Assembly: GCA_030530785.1 (NCBI GenBank)
Contig: JAUMUJ010000004.1
Coordinates: 25,494 to 89,493, forward strand
Direction: 5' to 3'
DNA: 64,000 nt
Origin: Moraxella sp.
GTDB taxonomy: Bacteria > Pseudomonadota > Gammaproteobacteria > Pseudomonadales > Moraxellaceae
Of this stretch, positions 37,424 to 48,618 are shown piece after piece. The notes under the pieces are model-generated. The model was given only the letters and a program-made list of their open reading frames with translations. It ran no database searches and had not been told where the DNA came from. Both the position numbers and the translations under genes were made by a program. Each line of letters starts with the position of its first letter. The stretch's first letter is position 1.

Positions 37424-39401
37424 AGTTGTGGGTTAAAGCATCCACAGGGTTGAGTTTTGATGCGTTCTTGGCAGGTAAAAAGCCAAATATCACACCGATG
37501 AGCGTTGAGCAGACAAAGGCGACCACGATGGACAGTGGCGAGTAGATGACAGCAAAATTTCCCCCACCAAATTTATTGATAAGACTGCCAATCCCAAATG
37601 CCATCAATATCCCAAGCACCCCGCCTAAGATACACACCAACACCGCTTCTATCAAAAACTGTCCTAAGATGTCAGATTGTCTTGCTCCGACCGCCATACG
37701 CACACCGATTTCGCTGGTGCGTTCGGTAACGGACACGAGCATGATGTTCATCACGCCGATACCGCCCACGATGAGTGAGATGATGGCGATGGACGAGATG
37801 AGCAAAGTCATGGTGTTGGTGGTGGATTGTACGGTTTCTTTGATACTGTCGGTATTCATGATGTTAAAATCTTCTTCGCCATGACGGGTGCGTATCAAAT
37901 CACTAATCGCTGTTTCAGCGACCGCAGATGGTGTGCTATCATCTATCAAGACGACAAAGCGGTCAATGTAGCTGGTGCCAAGCATACGATACATGACGGT
38001 CGTATATGGCATATAGATGGTGGGGGAGTTGCTGGTGCGAGCAAAAGATGAGTTTTTATCAGACAATACCCCGATAATCTGGGCAGGAACGTTGCCGATG
38101 AGTAGGGTTTGTCCGATGGGATTGCCGGTGCTGTTAAAATAGGTTTTGTAGGCGTTTTGGTCAATGATGATGTCCTGAGAGGCGTTTTGAATGCTGTCAT
38201 CGCCAAAACCTTGCCCCATGGATAGTTTTTCGCCTGTTACGGACAAATAATCCTTACCCACGCCGTTAATCGTGCCTGTGGCATCAATGTTTTGGTAGCG
38301 GATACTCATGCTTTTATTGACCATCGGGCTGACCGAGACGGCATAAGGCTGACTGGCAACCGCTTGGGCATCTGAGACGGTCAGATTGTCCCGCCCAAAC
38401 CGCCGTCTTGCGTCCCCAAAAGGATAGCCGTTCATCACGGTGATGGTGTTTGTGCCTAAGGCGTTAATTTCGGCTAGGATTTTAGCTTGTGAGCCTTGGC
38501 CCAGTCCCACAATGGACACCACAGATGCAATGCCGATGATAATCCCAAGCATGGTAAGCAGTGTCCGCATTTTATGGGCTTTCATGGCGTAGATGGACAT
38601 TTTAAAGGCTTCTTTTAATCTGTCTATCATGCCAAATAGGGCATTTTTTGATTTAAAGGTGTTTTTGCTGGTGGCAGAATTTTGGCTGTTTTGGGTTGTT
38701 TGGTGTCGGGCGTGGTCGGTATAATAATCGGCAAGTATGCGTCCGTCTTTTAATTCAATGACTCGCTCAGCTTGACTTGCCAGACTTGGGTCGTGCGTTA
38801 CCATGATGATGGTATGACCTTCGTCTTTTAGGGTATGCAAAATGCCCATCACTTCTTTGCCAGAGCCACTGTCTAATGCCCCTGTCGGCTCATCTGCTAG
38901 GATAATGTCGCCCCCATTCATCAAGGCTCGGGCGATGGAGACACGCTGTTGCTGACCGCCTGAAAGCTGGTTTGGGCGGTTGGTGGTTTTTTCGCCCAAG
39001 CCCAGTTGGGTTAAAAGCTTCCCTGCTCGCTCACGGCGTTTGGCGGTGTCCATGCCTGCATAGATGGCAGGCACGGTAACGTTATCAAGGGCATTGATGT
39101 CGCCTAGTAGGTGGTATCTTTGAAAAATAAAACCAAAATGCTCTCGGCGAAGTTTGGCAAGCTCTTCACTGTTCATGTCGTCCACCGATTTGCCAAAGAT
39201 GGTATAGCTACCGCTGGTGGCTTTGTCAAGACAGCCTAAGATGTTCATGAGTGTGGATTTACCACAGCCTGATTGCCCGATGATGGCAACCATCTCGCCT
39301 TGATAGAGCGTCAAATCAATCCCATGCAACACACGTACGGTACTGTCGCCTGTGCCAAACTCTCGCACCAGATTTTTTACTTCTATGAGTGGGGTTTTCA
39401 T
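37422..39401 (-). CDS. macB: MacB, ABC-type export ATPase/permease
   Basis: Inner-membrane mechanotransmitter of the MacAB-TolC exporter for macrolides, lipoproteins or peptides. The 659-residue protein has an N-terminal ABC domain with Walker A GQSGCGKST near residue 41, signature LSGGQQQR and ADEPTGALD. One membrane helix lies near residue 280, then a large periplasmic domain, then three membrane helices at the C-terminus (FtsX-like). It is 13 bp downstream of macA; the TolC partner is not in the window. Confidence 0.94.
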   Translation of the reverse strand: MKTPLIEVKNLVREFGTGDSTVRVLHGIDLTLYQGEMVAIIGQSGCGKSTLMNILGCLDKATSGSYTIFGKSVDDMNSEELAKLRREHFGFIFQRYHLLGDINALDNVTVPAIYAGMDTAKRRERAGKLLTQLGLGEKTTNRPNQLSGGQQQRVSIARALMNGGDIILADEPTGALDSGSGKEVMGILHTLKDEGHTIIMVTHDPSLASQAERVIELKDGRILADYYTDHARHQTTQNSQNSATSKNTFKSKNALFGMIDRLKEAFKMSIYAMKAHKMRTLLTMLGIIIGIASVVSIVGLGQGSQAKILAEINALGTNTITVMNGYPFGDARRRFGRDNLTVSDAQAVASQPYAVSVSPMVNKSMSIRYQNIDATGTINGVGKDYLSVTGEKLSMGQGFGDDSIQNASQDIIIDQNAYKTYFNSTGNPIGQTLLIGNVPAQIIGVLSDKNSSFARTSNSPTIYMPYTTVMYRMLGTSYIDRFVVLIDDSTPSAVAETAISDLIRTRHGEEDFNIMNTDSIKETVQSTTNTMTLLISSIAIISLIVGGIGVMNIMLVSVTERTSEIGVRMAVGARQSDILGQFLIEAVLVCILGGVLGILMAFGIGSLINKFGGGNFAVIYSPLSIVVAFVCSTLIGVIFGFLPAKNASKLNPVDALTHN

Positions 39402-39414
39402 GATGCTCTTCCAC

Positions 39415-40722
39415 TTATCTCATCATTGGTGGGCGGTTTTGACGTTGTCCGCCTTGTTGTGTTTGGGGGGTTTCTTCGCTGATGACGACTTTATCGCCTT
39501 GTTTGAGTCCTGACGTGATTTCGGCATTGACACGGTTATTAAGCCCCACTGTTACGTCCACAGGCTTTGCCATGCCATCTGCGCCCACCACACGCACGCT
39601 GTATTTGCCTTTGTCGCTTGTTAAGGCAGATGATGGTATGGTCAGGACATTTTTGACTGAATCGGTGATGATATTGACCTGTGCGGTCATGTCAATTCTA
39701 AATTTGCGTTCGGCATTATCCACATCAAGATAGCCAATATAGTACACCGCAGAATCTGTGCTACTGGTGGTGCTGATGTTTTCGGGGGCAGGTTCTACAC
39801 CTGTGAGTGTGGTGTTATACTGCTGTTCGGTGTTACCGATGATGTTAAAACGGGCGGGCATTCCTGCCTTAACACCGACCACATCTGCCTCTGATATTTG
39901 GGCGTTAATGCGGACACGACTTAGGTCAGCAAGCGTTACGATGGTGGGGGCAGACTGCATGGCGTTTACGGTGGTGCCTTCTTTTTGGCTGACCGAAACG
40001 ACCGTGCCGTCCATTGGGGCGGTGATGACGGTATGACTTAGGTTTTCTTGGGCGGTAGACAGTTCATTTTGGGCCTTGTTGATGGCTGCTTTTTGGCTTT
40101 GGATATTGGCTTTGGCGTTTGCTACGTCATTTTTGGCGTTATCAATGCTGGTGCGAGCCACGTCCACATTTGCCCGAGCGACATCTACGGCGATTTTTGC
40201 GTCATCATAATCTTGGCGACTGACAGCGTCAATCTTAACAAGCGGTGTCATGCGAGCAAGGGCTTGTTCGGCTTTTTTAAGTTCAGCCAAGCGTGCTTTT
40301 AAGGTGGCTTCACCACTGGCAATCGTGCCTTGACTGGACGCAAGACTGGCCTTTGCTTGGGCAAGATTTGCTTGTGCTTGATTTAGGCTGGCTTGGGCAT
40401 TGGAGACGGTGTTTTTTTGTTCTACTTGGTTGATTTGGGCGATGAGGTCGCCTTTTTTAACTTCATCGCCCACGTCCACATACAGCTTGATAATCCGCCC
40501 TGACACCTGAGCTCCCACGTCCACGCTTTTGATGGGCTTGACCTTGCCCGATGCCATGACGGTACTTTCTATGTCGCCCATGACGACATCGGCAGTTAGG
40601 TATGATGGTAAGGCGGGTTTGGGTTTAAAGTAGGCATATAAAGTGGCAACAATCATGCCCAAGATAATGGCAAAGATTGCCCACTTTAAAAAGGGTTTGG
40701 ATTTTTTGGTAATGACAGACAT
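39415..40722 (-). CDS. macA: MacA, periplasmic adaptor of the MacAB exporter
   Basis: RND/ABC adaptor of 435 residues linking MacB to an outer-membrane channel. It has an N-terminal membrane anchor (residues 15-31), a lipoyl domain (GDIESTVMASGKV..., VDVGAQVSGRI), a long Ala/Gln-rich coiled-coil hairpin (residues 100-225), then the barrel and membrane-proximal domains. The C-terminus is Gln/Arg-rich and disordered. First gene of the macAB operon. Confidence 0.92.
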   Translation of the reverse strand: MSVITKKSKPFLKWAIFAIILGMIVATLYAYFKPKPALPSYLTADVVMGDIESTVMASGKVKPIKSVDVGAQVSGRIIKLYVDVGDEVKKGDLIAQINQVEQKNTVSNAQASLNQAQANLAQAKASLASSQGTIASGEATLKARLAELKKAEQALARMTPLVKIDAVSRQDYDDAKIAVDVARANVDVARTSIDNAKNDVANAKANIQSQKAAINKAQNELSTAQENLSHTVITAPMDGTVVSVSQKEGTTVNAMQSAPTIVTLADLSRVRINAQISEADVVGVKAGMPARFNIIGNTEQQYNTTLTGVEPAPENISTTSSTDSAVYYIGYLDVDNAERKFRIDMTAQVNIITDSVKNVLTIPSSALTSDKGKYSVRVVGADGMAKPVDVTVGLNNRVNAEITSGLKQGDKVVISEETPQTQQGGQRQNRPPMMR

Positions 40723-40884
40723 AGGTTTTCCACAATAGATGAGATTGTGCTATTTAGCAAAATCTGTATTTTAGCAAAAACAAGCTGACTTAGTATATGG
40801 ATTTGCTAAAAGGTGTGGGGTTTTGTTGATAAAATGTTAAAATTATTTATGAGTTGGTCAAGAGATATGCAAATTGGTTAAACA

Positions 40885-41889
40885 TCAAACCATAAGCCCG
40901 CACATCGCCAAACACAGTTGTTCTAAGGCTCTCCACACATCTTTGTCAGATGTGCCTTTGATGGCTTTGTCAATGGCATAAATGTGGCTCAGCCAGCTGT
41001 CGCTCATGCCTTGTGTGCGGTGTGCAGTTTGGGTATACAAATGTACTTTATTTTGCCAAATGCCAAGTTCATGGGGGCTTTTTCCTGCCTGTATCTGCAA
41101 AATAAGCCGTGCGTCTTTGGCGACCGCCCATAAGACAATGCTAGGGGCAGTGTCGGTGTGTCGTAGGTGGTGTAGGATTTTGAGTGTTTTTGGGGCATTG
41201 GCAGTCAAAACAGCGTCCGATAAATCAAACGCATTAAAATCCACGCCCGCCACAAGTGCCTGCTCCAAATCGTCCACGCTCACGGTATCGGCGTGGGGCA
41301 AAAATGACAACCGCCACAGCGTCTGGTATGCCATGAGTAGATTTCGCTCAGTGGCGGTCATGAGCAGTTGCCATGCGACACCATCTAGTGTCAGTCCCAG
41401 CTCTTTGGCTTTAAAGGCGAGCAGTTCGCCCCGTGATTTTTCATCATAAATATGACCATCAATGATAAGCCCTTGCGTGTCAAAAAATTGCATGGCGCGG
41501 GTGGCAAGCGATTTTTTGTCTTGTTTTGGCAAGCACCAAATCAGATGATTTTGGCTGTGTCCGTCTTTGGTGTCTTGGGCAAATTGGGTCAAAGATGACA
41601 TGAGATGTTTGTCTTTGAGATCCATTTTGTGCTTGCCTGTAACAATCAGGGCGGTATTTTCATCAAATAGGCTAAGGCTGGACAATTCATTGACCACGTC
41701 ATGCCAAGATTTTGGCGATGACAGTTCCATGCGTTTGATGATTTGGTTATTTTTTGACCAAATGGGGCGACAAGCATCAATGAGCCAATCTGCCACAAGT
41801 GGGTCATCACCATGAACGAGCCAAAGCCCACATGGCACGACTGCTTGTTTGGATAAGTCGTACAGTAAGGGGAGCAGACGGGTTTTCAT
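40885..41889 (-). CDS. holA: DNA polymerase III delta subunit
   Basis: Clamp-loader subunit that opens the beta sliding clamp. The 334-residue length and the neighbourhood next to lptE and leuS are typical. Segments such as LYDLSKQAVVPCGLWLVHGDDPLVADWLIDACR at the N-terminus (read in parts), FDTQGLIIDGHIYDEK and LSDAVLTAN match the DNA polymerase III delta family. It starts 2 bp after lptE. Confidence 0.9.
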   Translation of the reverse strand: MKTRLLPLLYDLSKQAVVPCGLWLVHGDDPLVADWLIDACRPIWSKNNQIIKRMELSSPKSWHDVVNELSSLSLFDENTALIVTGKHKMDLKDKHLMSSLTQFAQDTKDGHSQNHLIWCLPKQDKKSLATRAMQFFDTQGLIIDGHIYDEKSRGELLAFKAKELGLTLDGVAWQLLMTATERNLLMAYQTLWRLSFLPHADTVSVDDLEQALVAGVDFNAFDLSDAVLTANAPKTLKILHHLRHTDTAPSIVLWAVAKDARLILQIQAGKSPHELGIWQNKVHLYTQTAHRTQGMSDSWLSHIYAIDKAIKGTSDKDVWRALEQLCLAMCGLMV

Positions 41890-41891
41890 GG

Positions 41892-42380
41892 CTAGGAGGT
41901 GCGTTGGGCGATGGCTCGGTATTGCTCAGCAATCTGCTCGGATAAACTGTCATACAGCCATATTTTGGCTTTGTCGCCTTGTTTGTCTGTTGTGGTAACG
42001 CTGGCTTCATTGTACTGATGGCTACGTTCTGCTTGTAGGGGGTGGGCGTGTTTTTGGTCGCCAAGCTGATATTCCACGTCTGCCATCAGTACAAGGCGGA
42101 TTTCGGTCAATGTTCCCACCAGTTTGTATTGGCGAAAACGCACGTTATGAATGCTGATGGTGCTGTTGCCTTGATGGGGGTTGATGCCACGCATTTGCAA
42201 TTGTTTTATCAAAGACTGTTTTAGGGCAAAAGCATCTGGCGTGTCGTCTAGCACCAGTTGGACGTTTTGGTAAGCAGGAGCAACGTGCAGTCCATCTTGT
42301 GTGCCACGCAAGGCAAATCCGCACCCTGATGCCCCAAGTACAAACACAGCAAAAAGAGCGATAACGGTTTGTTTTAGCAT
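41892..42380 (-). CDS. lptE: LPS-assembly lipoprotein LptE
   Basis: Outer-membrane lipoprotein that plugs LptD for lipooligosaccharide export. Started at MLKQTVIALFAVFVLG (42380) it has 162 residues with a lipobox before the Cys of ASGCGFALRG, the classic LptE start. The frame to 42401 adds seven residues that spoil the signal peptide. Context leuS - small membrane protein - lptE - holA is conserved in gammaproteobacteria. Confidence 0.9.
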   Translation of the reverse strand: MLKQTVIALFAVFVLGASGCGFALRGTQDGLHVAPAYQNVQLVLDDTPDAFALKQSLIKQLQMRGINPHQGNSTISIHNVRFRQYKLVGTLTEIRLVLMADVEYQLGDQKHAHPLQAERSHQYNEASVTTTDKQGDKAKIWLYDSLSEQIAEQYRAIAQRTS

Positions 42381-42397
42381 GAATTTTCCCTTTATGG

Positions 42398-42685
42398 TCA
42401 TCTGATAAAATACGCCACGCCATAGCCGACAGCATAGGTCGCTAATGCTAAAATCACCGCCGTGATGACGCTTGCGATGTTGCGAATGACAGGCGGGGCA
42501 ATGCTCGTTTGGGTGGCATCATCACGGGTAAGCTCGCTTTCGGCTTTTAGGTAATTTAGGCGTAATACGGCGTGTATCCCTGCAAACACAGGAATGATGA
42601 GCCAATGAATTTGTAAAAATCCCACCACCAAATTGACTAACATGGCAAGATTGGATAATAGACTAAACAGTTTGGTTTTTGGCAT
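42398..42685 (-). CDS. Small membrane protein between leuS and lptE
   Basis: The 95-residue protein has two hydrophobic regions (residues 8-35 and 70-93) flanking a polar loop, suggesting a two- to three-helix inner-membrane protein. Family not recognised. It overlaps the lptE upstream frame by 4 bp and is probably in the leuS-lptE-holA operon. Confidence 0.6.
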   Translation of the reverse strand: MPKTKLFSLLSNLAMLVNLVVGFLQIHWLIIPVFAGIHAVLRLNYLKAESELTRDDATQTSIAPPVIRNIASVITAVILALATYAVGYGVAYFIR

Positions 42686-42733
42686 AATATTACTACATCT
42701 GATGGTTGTAGGGGCTTGCCCTACGGTGTTTGT

Positions 42734-45325
42734 TTACACGACCACGCTTACCAGCTTATTTGGCACAACGATGATTTTTTTGGGTTCGCCTGTGATAAAT
42801 TTGGCAACGTTGTCATTAGATAATGCCAGTATCTTAATCGCTTCATTATCCGTGCCTGTCGGTACGTCAATCTGCCCGCGCACTTTGCCATTTACTTGTA
42901 CCGCCATCGTGATACTGTCGCTTATGAGTGCTGATTTGTCAAGGGTTGGGAAAGTCAGCGTGCGACTGTCAAAACCAAACGCTTCTAGTAGATGCTCGCC
43001 CACGTGTGGAGCGTATAGGGATAACATGGTCAAAAGTGTAATGATGGCTTCATGACGCACCGCCAAATCGCCACCGTCAGCAACATCAAACGTCCCGATG
43101 TCATTGGCAAGCTCCATCAGAGACGACACGGGTGTATTTAGAGCCAAATGCTCGCCCAAGCTGGTGTCAATCTTGGCGATGGTCTCGTGCGTCTTACGGC
43201 GTAGGGCTTTGGCGGGCTTGGATAGGTCATGATTTGTGATGTCTAGGGCGGATTTGTCCACGCCATTGATGGCAGTTAAATGCTCATCGGCAAGTCGCCA
43301 TACTTTTTTGACAAAATTATAAGGACCTTTTAGGGCAGAATCTGACCATTCTAGCGTTTGGTCGGCAGGGGCAGTAAACATGGTGTACAATCGTACTGTG
43401 TCCGCTCCATATTCATTCATGATGGTCTCGGGGTCTACGCCGTTGTTTTTGGACTTAGACATTTTTTCAATTTTGCCGATGGTAACGTTCTTGCCGTCTG
43501 CGATGAGTGTCGCTTCGTTGCCACGCACTTCTACTTCATGGGGGAAATAGTAGCTTTTTGAGCCGTCTGCTTTTTCACGATAAAATGTCCCAGCCAGCAC
43601 CATACCCTGAGCGAGCAGGCGTTCAAAAGGTTCGGCATTACCCACCAAGCCTTCATCACGCATGACCTTATGAAAAAAACGTGCGTACAACAGGTGTAAA
43701 ATGGCGTGCTCAATCCCGCCCACATATTGATTTACAGGTAGCCATTTGTCCGCTCCTGTGCGACCGACCATTTGGGTGTCATCGTGCGGGGTGGTAAAAC
43801 GCTGGGCATACCAACTGCTCTCCACAAAGGTGTCAAAAGTATCCGTCTCACGTTCGGCACTCTGTCCGCATTTTGGGCAAGTGCAGTTCACAAATTCTGG
43901 CATGGATTTTAAAGGATTGCCCCGTCCGTCAGGCACGACATCGGTGGGTAGTACGACAGGCAACTCGCTCTCAGGCACAGGCACTGTGCCACAGTATTCG
44001 CAGTTAATCATCGGAATGGGGCAACCCCAGTAGCGTTGGCGAGACACGCCCCAATCACGCAGGCGATACTGAATGGTGGCACGAGCTTTATCGCCTGCCA
44101 CGTCAAGGATTTTTGTGGTGGCGGTGTCTTTGTTTAGACCATCAAGTACGCCTGAATTGACGCACACGCCATCTTTGTCAGAATACCAGTCTTGCCATGC
44201 GTCCGTACTGTATTCTTTTCCTTTAAATTCAATGACTTGCTTGATGGGTAAATCGTACTTTTTGGCAAAGTCAAAATCACGCTCATCATGAGCAGGCACA
44301 CCCATCACCGCCCCTGAGCCATAGCTCATCAGCACATAGTTGGCGACCCAAATCGGCACGTCATCGCCCGTTACGGGGTGCTTGGCAAACAAACCTGTGT
44401 CCATGCCCACTTTTTCAGTTTTGGCAATCTCACTTTCGGCAACCGAGCCTTGTTTGCACAGCTGACAAAATTCTGCCATCGTTTCATTTTGGTGGCAGGC
44501 GTATTGGGCGATGGGGTGCTCGGCAGACACTGCAAGGTAACTGACACCCATGACGGTATCGGGTCGGGTGGTAAAGACGGTGAGCTTGTCTGCTTGCCCG
44601 CCAAGTTCATAAGTAAAATCAAGCTCCATGCCATGACTTTTGCCAATCCAGTTGTGTTGCATGGTCAGCACTTGTTTTGGCCATTTGTTTTCTAATGATT
44701 TTAAATCATCAAGGAGTTCGTTCGCATAGTCCGTGATTTTAAAATAATACATCGGAATATCACGTTTTTCTACCATTGCTCCTGACCGCCAGCCACGACC
44801 GTCAATGACTTGTTCGTTAGCAAGGACGGTGTTATCCACAGGATCCCAGTTTACGGTGGATAACTTCTTGTAAATCAAGCCTTTTTTGTAAAGTTGTAAG
44901 AATAGCCATTGTTCCCATTTATAATACTCAGGCGAACAGGTGGCAAACTCACGAGACCAGTCAATGGACAAACCAAGTGATTTTAATTGTCCACGCATAT
45001 GCTCAATATTGGACATCGTCCACGCATGGGGGGCGACTTTGTTGTCAATGGCGGCGTTTTCGGCAGGCAAACCAAAAGCGTCCCAGCCCATCGGTTGCAT
45101 GACATCATAGCCTTTTTGGCGGTAGTAGCGAGACAAAACGTCCGTAATGGCGTAGTTACGAACGTGTCCCATGTGTAGCTTACCACTGGGATAAGGGAAC
45201 ATGGAGAGCATATAGCGGGTGGGCTTGCCATTGTCGTTATTGTCCGTGTGGTAGCGGTTATCAGCTTGCCATTTGGCTTGTTGGGCTTGTTCAATGGCTT
45301 TAAAATCGTAATCGTTTAGACTCAT
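42734..45325 (-). CDS. leuS: Leucyl-tRNA synthetase
   Basis: Class I synthetase of 863 residues with an editing domain. The N-terminus shows MFPYPSGKLHMGHVRNY (HIGH motif as HMGH), followed by WDAFGLPAENAA. The editing domain has the TTRPDT motif near residue 250 and AHDERDFDFA. The KMSKS loop is KIEKMSKSKNNGVDP near residue 620. The C-terminal anticodon-binding domain is complete. Confidence 0.97.
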   Translation of the reverse strand: MSLNDYDFKAIEQAQQAKWQADNRYHTDNNDNGKPTRYMLSMFPYPSGKLHMGHVRNYAITDVLSRYYRQKGYDVMQPMGWDAFGLPAENAAIDNKVAPHAWTMSNIEHMRGQLKSLGLSIDWSREFATCSPEYYKWEQWLFLQLYKKGLIYKKLSTVNWDPVDNTVLANEQVIDGRGWRSGAMVEKRDIPMYYFKITDYANELLDDLKSLENKWPKQVLTMQHNWIGKSHGMELDFTYELGGQADKLTVFTTRPDTVMGVSYLAVSAEHPIAQYACHQNETMAEFCQLCKQGSVAESEIAKTEKVGMDTGLFAKHPVTGDDVPIWVANYVLMSYGSGAVMGVPAHDERDFDFAKKYDLPIKQVIEFKGKEYSTDAWQDWYSDKDGVCVNSGVLDGLNKDTATTKILDVAGDKARATIQYRLRDWGVSRQRYWGCPIPMINCEYCGTVPVPESELPVVLPTDVVPDGRGNPLKSMPEFVNCTCPKCGQSAERETDTFDTFVESSWYAQRFTTPHDDTQMVGRTGADKWLPVNQYVGGIEHAILHLLYARFFHKVMRDEGLVGNAEPFERLLAQGMVLAGTFYREKADGSKSYYFPHEVEVRGNEATLIADGKNVTIGKIEKMSKSKNNGVDPETIMNEYGADTVRLYTMFTAPADQTLEWSDSALKGPYNFVKKVWRLADEHLTAINGVDKSALDITNHDLSKPAKALRRKTHETIAKIDTSLGEHLALNTPVSSLMELANDIGTFDVADGGDLAVRHEAIITLLTMLSLYAPHVGEHLLEAFGFDSRTLTFPTLDKSALISDSITMAVQVNGKVRGQIDVPTGTDNEAIKILALSNDNVAKFITGEPKKIIVVPNKLVSVVV

Positions 45326-45414
45326 GACTGTCTCAAAAATAAAAAGTTTAACGAGATATTATAGCTGATTTTTGTTATAATTTGCCAATATTTTTAGCAA
45401 AAGGACAATCCATC

Positions 45415-45771
45415 ATGCTGACCATTTATGGTATAAAAAACTGTAACACCATGAAAAAATCATTTGATTTTTTACGTCAAAAGGGCGTAGCGTATGAATT
45501 TTTTGATTATAAAAAGTCGGCACTAAGCCAAGATGATTTTGCAAAATTCGTGGTAACCTTTGGCGACAAAGTCATCAACAAACAAGGCACGACCTACCGA
45601 AAACTTGATGACACTGCCAAAACCGTGCTGTCAAGTGGCGATGTGTCCGCCATGTATGACATCGTCAAGGACAATCTTGGCGTTCTAAAACGCCCCATCA
45701 TCATGGGCGATGATGTGGCACTTATTGGCTTTGATGAGCAGGCGTGGGCGGTTAGTTTTTCGGGGTTTTAA
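45415..45771 (+). CDS. ArsC/Spx family reductase-like protein (YffB type)
   Basis: The 118-residue thioredoxin-fold protein starts MLTIYGIKNCNTMKK, with the single conserved Cys of the N-C-N-T motif at residue 10, then FLRQKGVAYEFFDYKK. The C-terminus reads LKRPIIMGDDVALIGFDEQ, the standard ArsC-family ending. YffB-like proteins are glutathione-dependent reductases of unclear substrate; arsenate reduction is not implied. Convergent overlap of 20 bp with the following DUF4349 gene. Confidence 0.85.
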   Translation: MLTIYGIKNCNTMKKSFDFLRQKGVAYEFFDYKKSALSQDDFAKFVVTFGDKVINKQGTTYRKLDDTAKTVLSSGDVSAMYDIVKDNLGVLKRPIIMGDDVALIGFDEQAWAVSFSGF

Positions 45772-46744
45772 AGGGTCTGTTCCACCATTTTTTAAGTACC
45801 TTTTTCCATAGGAAAATCAGCACAGCAAGTCCTACCATAAACGCCCACAGACTTGTTAGCCATAGGATAAATTCTAAGAAATACAGCCAGCCTGTGCTGA
45901 TGCTTTGGACAAAGCGATGTCCAAAATTTGCCCGTCCGTCTTTGGCGATATACGCTTGTGTATCAGGCATGACCGATTCAAAAATCTGTGGGTTTTGATA
46001 AAAGGCAAGCGTTATCGTGCTAAACGCCACTTGTTCAGCAAGAGCCTTGCGGTCAAGCTCGGCAAGGGTTTGGCGGTATTTTGAATCTGTCATCTCGCCC
46101 ACATGAGTCGATTTGTCCGCCAAATCGTCCGTCTTTGTGGCGTTAAGCTCGCCCAGTTTGGCTTGGCGTTCGGCTTCTATTTGGGCGTGTAGGGCGTTAC
46201 GCTGTAAATCTAGGGCAACATCGCTTGCGTTAAATTCTTGATTGTTTAAAAACACCACTTGACCTTGCATACCCTTTAAAAACTCGCTCACCTTTGCACG
46301 GGGAATACGCACCGTCATCATGCCATGACGCACAAAATGGGTCAGTACCTTTAACTGCTCGCCCCCAATCGGATAGCGGTGCGTGTCGGTGGTGTTGTTA
46401 TAAATTTTGGACGTTTGGATATATCCGCCTGTTTGTAGGGTTAGGCTTTCTAGCTGATCTTTGGTGGCGACCACGTCTTTGACGGCAAAATTTACGTCCG
46501 CCTTGATGATAAAGGCTTTATCCGCCAAATGAGCCTGCTCGTTTTGGGTGGTGGCTTGACTGTCAAGAGTGGGATTATCAGGGTTTGAGCCGTTTGGGTC
46601 GTTCGCGCCAGCAACGCTTGCCATGTCTGTGGTTGTGGCAATCTCAGAGCTTGCCGACTGATGGGCATAATCCGTCCCATCATGGGGTTTGGAGCAGGCG
46701 GATAATAGAGTAAGACAGATGATAAGGGTAAGGGATTTTTGCAT
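45752..46744 (-). CDS. DUF4349 domain lipoprotein
   Basis: Started at MQKSLTLIICLTLLSAC (46744) the protein has 330 residues with a lipobox LLSAC. A DUF4349-like region follows (residues 75-265: KADVNFAVKDVVATKDQLE, GGYIQTSKI, TVRIPRAKVSEFLKGM), with a coiled stretch near residues 185-225. A C-terminal membrane helix (WLTSLWAFMVGLAVLIFLW) and a basic tail end it. Likely envelope-associated; function unknown. Confidence 0.8.
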   Translation of the reverse strand: MQKSLTLIICLTLLSACSKPHDGTDYAHQSASSEIATTTDMASVAGANDPNGSNPDNPTLDSQATTQNEQAHLADKAFIIKADVNFAVKDVVATKDQLESLTLQTGGYIQTSKIYNNTTDTHRYPIGGEQLKVLTHFVRHGMMTVRIPRAKVSEFLKGMQGQVVFLNNQEFNASDVALDLQRNALHAQIEAERQAKLGELNATKTDDLADKSTHVGEMTDSKYRQTLAELDRKALAEQVAFSTITLAFYQNPQIFESVMPDTQAYIAKDGRANFGHRFVQSISTGWLYFLEFILWLTSLWAFMVGLAVLIFLWKKVLKKWWNRPFKTPKN

Positions 46745-46953
46745 GGAGGTTTCCAAGTGGTTTTTGGTTAATATAAAAGATTTTGTTTTTTAAAGTCAAT
46801 AGGGTATGCCTGCCTTTGTGGTTTGTAATAAAAATCACGAAAAATCGCCCATTTTTCATACAAAAACAACTGTTTTATTTTGACAATATTTTAAAATATA
46901 AATCGTGTTATCAGTAGGCACGCCCAATATAAACAATTTTTGTAACCAATAAA

Positions 46954-46976
46954 AAAGACGGTCATCAACCGTCTTT
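46954..46976 (-). terminator. Rho-independent terminator of argB
   Basis: Perfect stem AAAGACGGT/ACCGTCTTT with a 5-nt loop and a T-run on the - strand. Confidence 0.8.
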
Positions 46977-46981
46977 AAATG

Positions 46982-47944
<963 letters not shown>

Positions 47945-48054
47945 TCAGGGTAAATGTGATTTGTCGCATGGTATGGATTTTGGGCGTTGTGTTCGCCCCT
48001 GCACGCTTGTATTTTAAAAAGATATTTTAATCAAATGTCATGCTATTGGCTAAA

Positions 48055-48519
48055 TCACTTAACCCCAGAACTGCCAAAACCACCAGCCCCACGTTCGCTG
48101 TCATCACTAAACTTATTCACAATCTCAAAACAAGGACGCACCACAGGCACGACCACGTACTGAGCCATGCGTTCGGCAGGATTTAGGGTAAAATCGGTAT
48201 CGCTTCTGTTCCATACTGATACCAAGAGTTCGCCTTGATAGTCAGCATCAATCAAGCCTACCAGATTGCCAAGCACGATGCCATGTTTATGCCCAAGCCC
48301 TGAGCGTGGTAAGATGACCCCTGCAAAATTCGGGTCTTTGATATATATCGCAAGACCTGTGCCGATGAGTTTGGTCTGCCCTGCTTTGATGATGACAGGC
48401 TCATCAATGCACGCCCTTAGGTCGATACCTGCCGAGCCGTCTGTGGCACGAGTAGGCAGGGGAAAATTGGGGTCAGAGCCGATTTTTGGGTTTAGGAGTT
48501 TGACTTGCACAGATTGCAT
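48055..48519 (-). CDS. dut: Deoxyuridine triphosphatase
   Basis: Hydrolyses dUTP to dUMP, keeping uracil out of DNA. The 154-residue trimeric dUTPase shows all five motifs: [47 protein letters not shown] and the C-terminal [10 protein letters not shown] nucleotide-closing loop. The frame to 48582 extends upstream of the conserved start. Confidence 0.96.
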   Translation of the reverse strand: MQSVQVKLLNPKIGSDPNFPLPTRATDGSAGIDLRACIDEPVIIKAGQTKLIGTGLAIYIKDPNFAGVILPRSGLGHKHGIVLGNLVGLIDADYQGELLVSVWNRSDTDFTLNPAERMAQYVVVPVVRPCFEIVNKFSDDSERGAGGFGSSGVK

Positions 48520-48577
48520 GGATTGTCCTTTTAAAACTGCATAAAGCGTCATTATAAAACATTTTGCCATAAAAATA

Positions 48578-48601
48578 CCCAAAAACCGTCAAGTTTTTGG
48601 G
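48578..48601 (-). terminator. Rho-independent terminator of secB
   Basis: Stem CCCAAAAAC/GTTTTTGGG followed by ATTTTT on the - strand. Confidence 0.75.
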
Positions 48602-48618
48602 CAAAAGGGTTGCCAAAA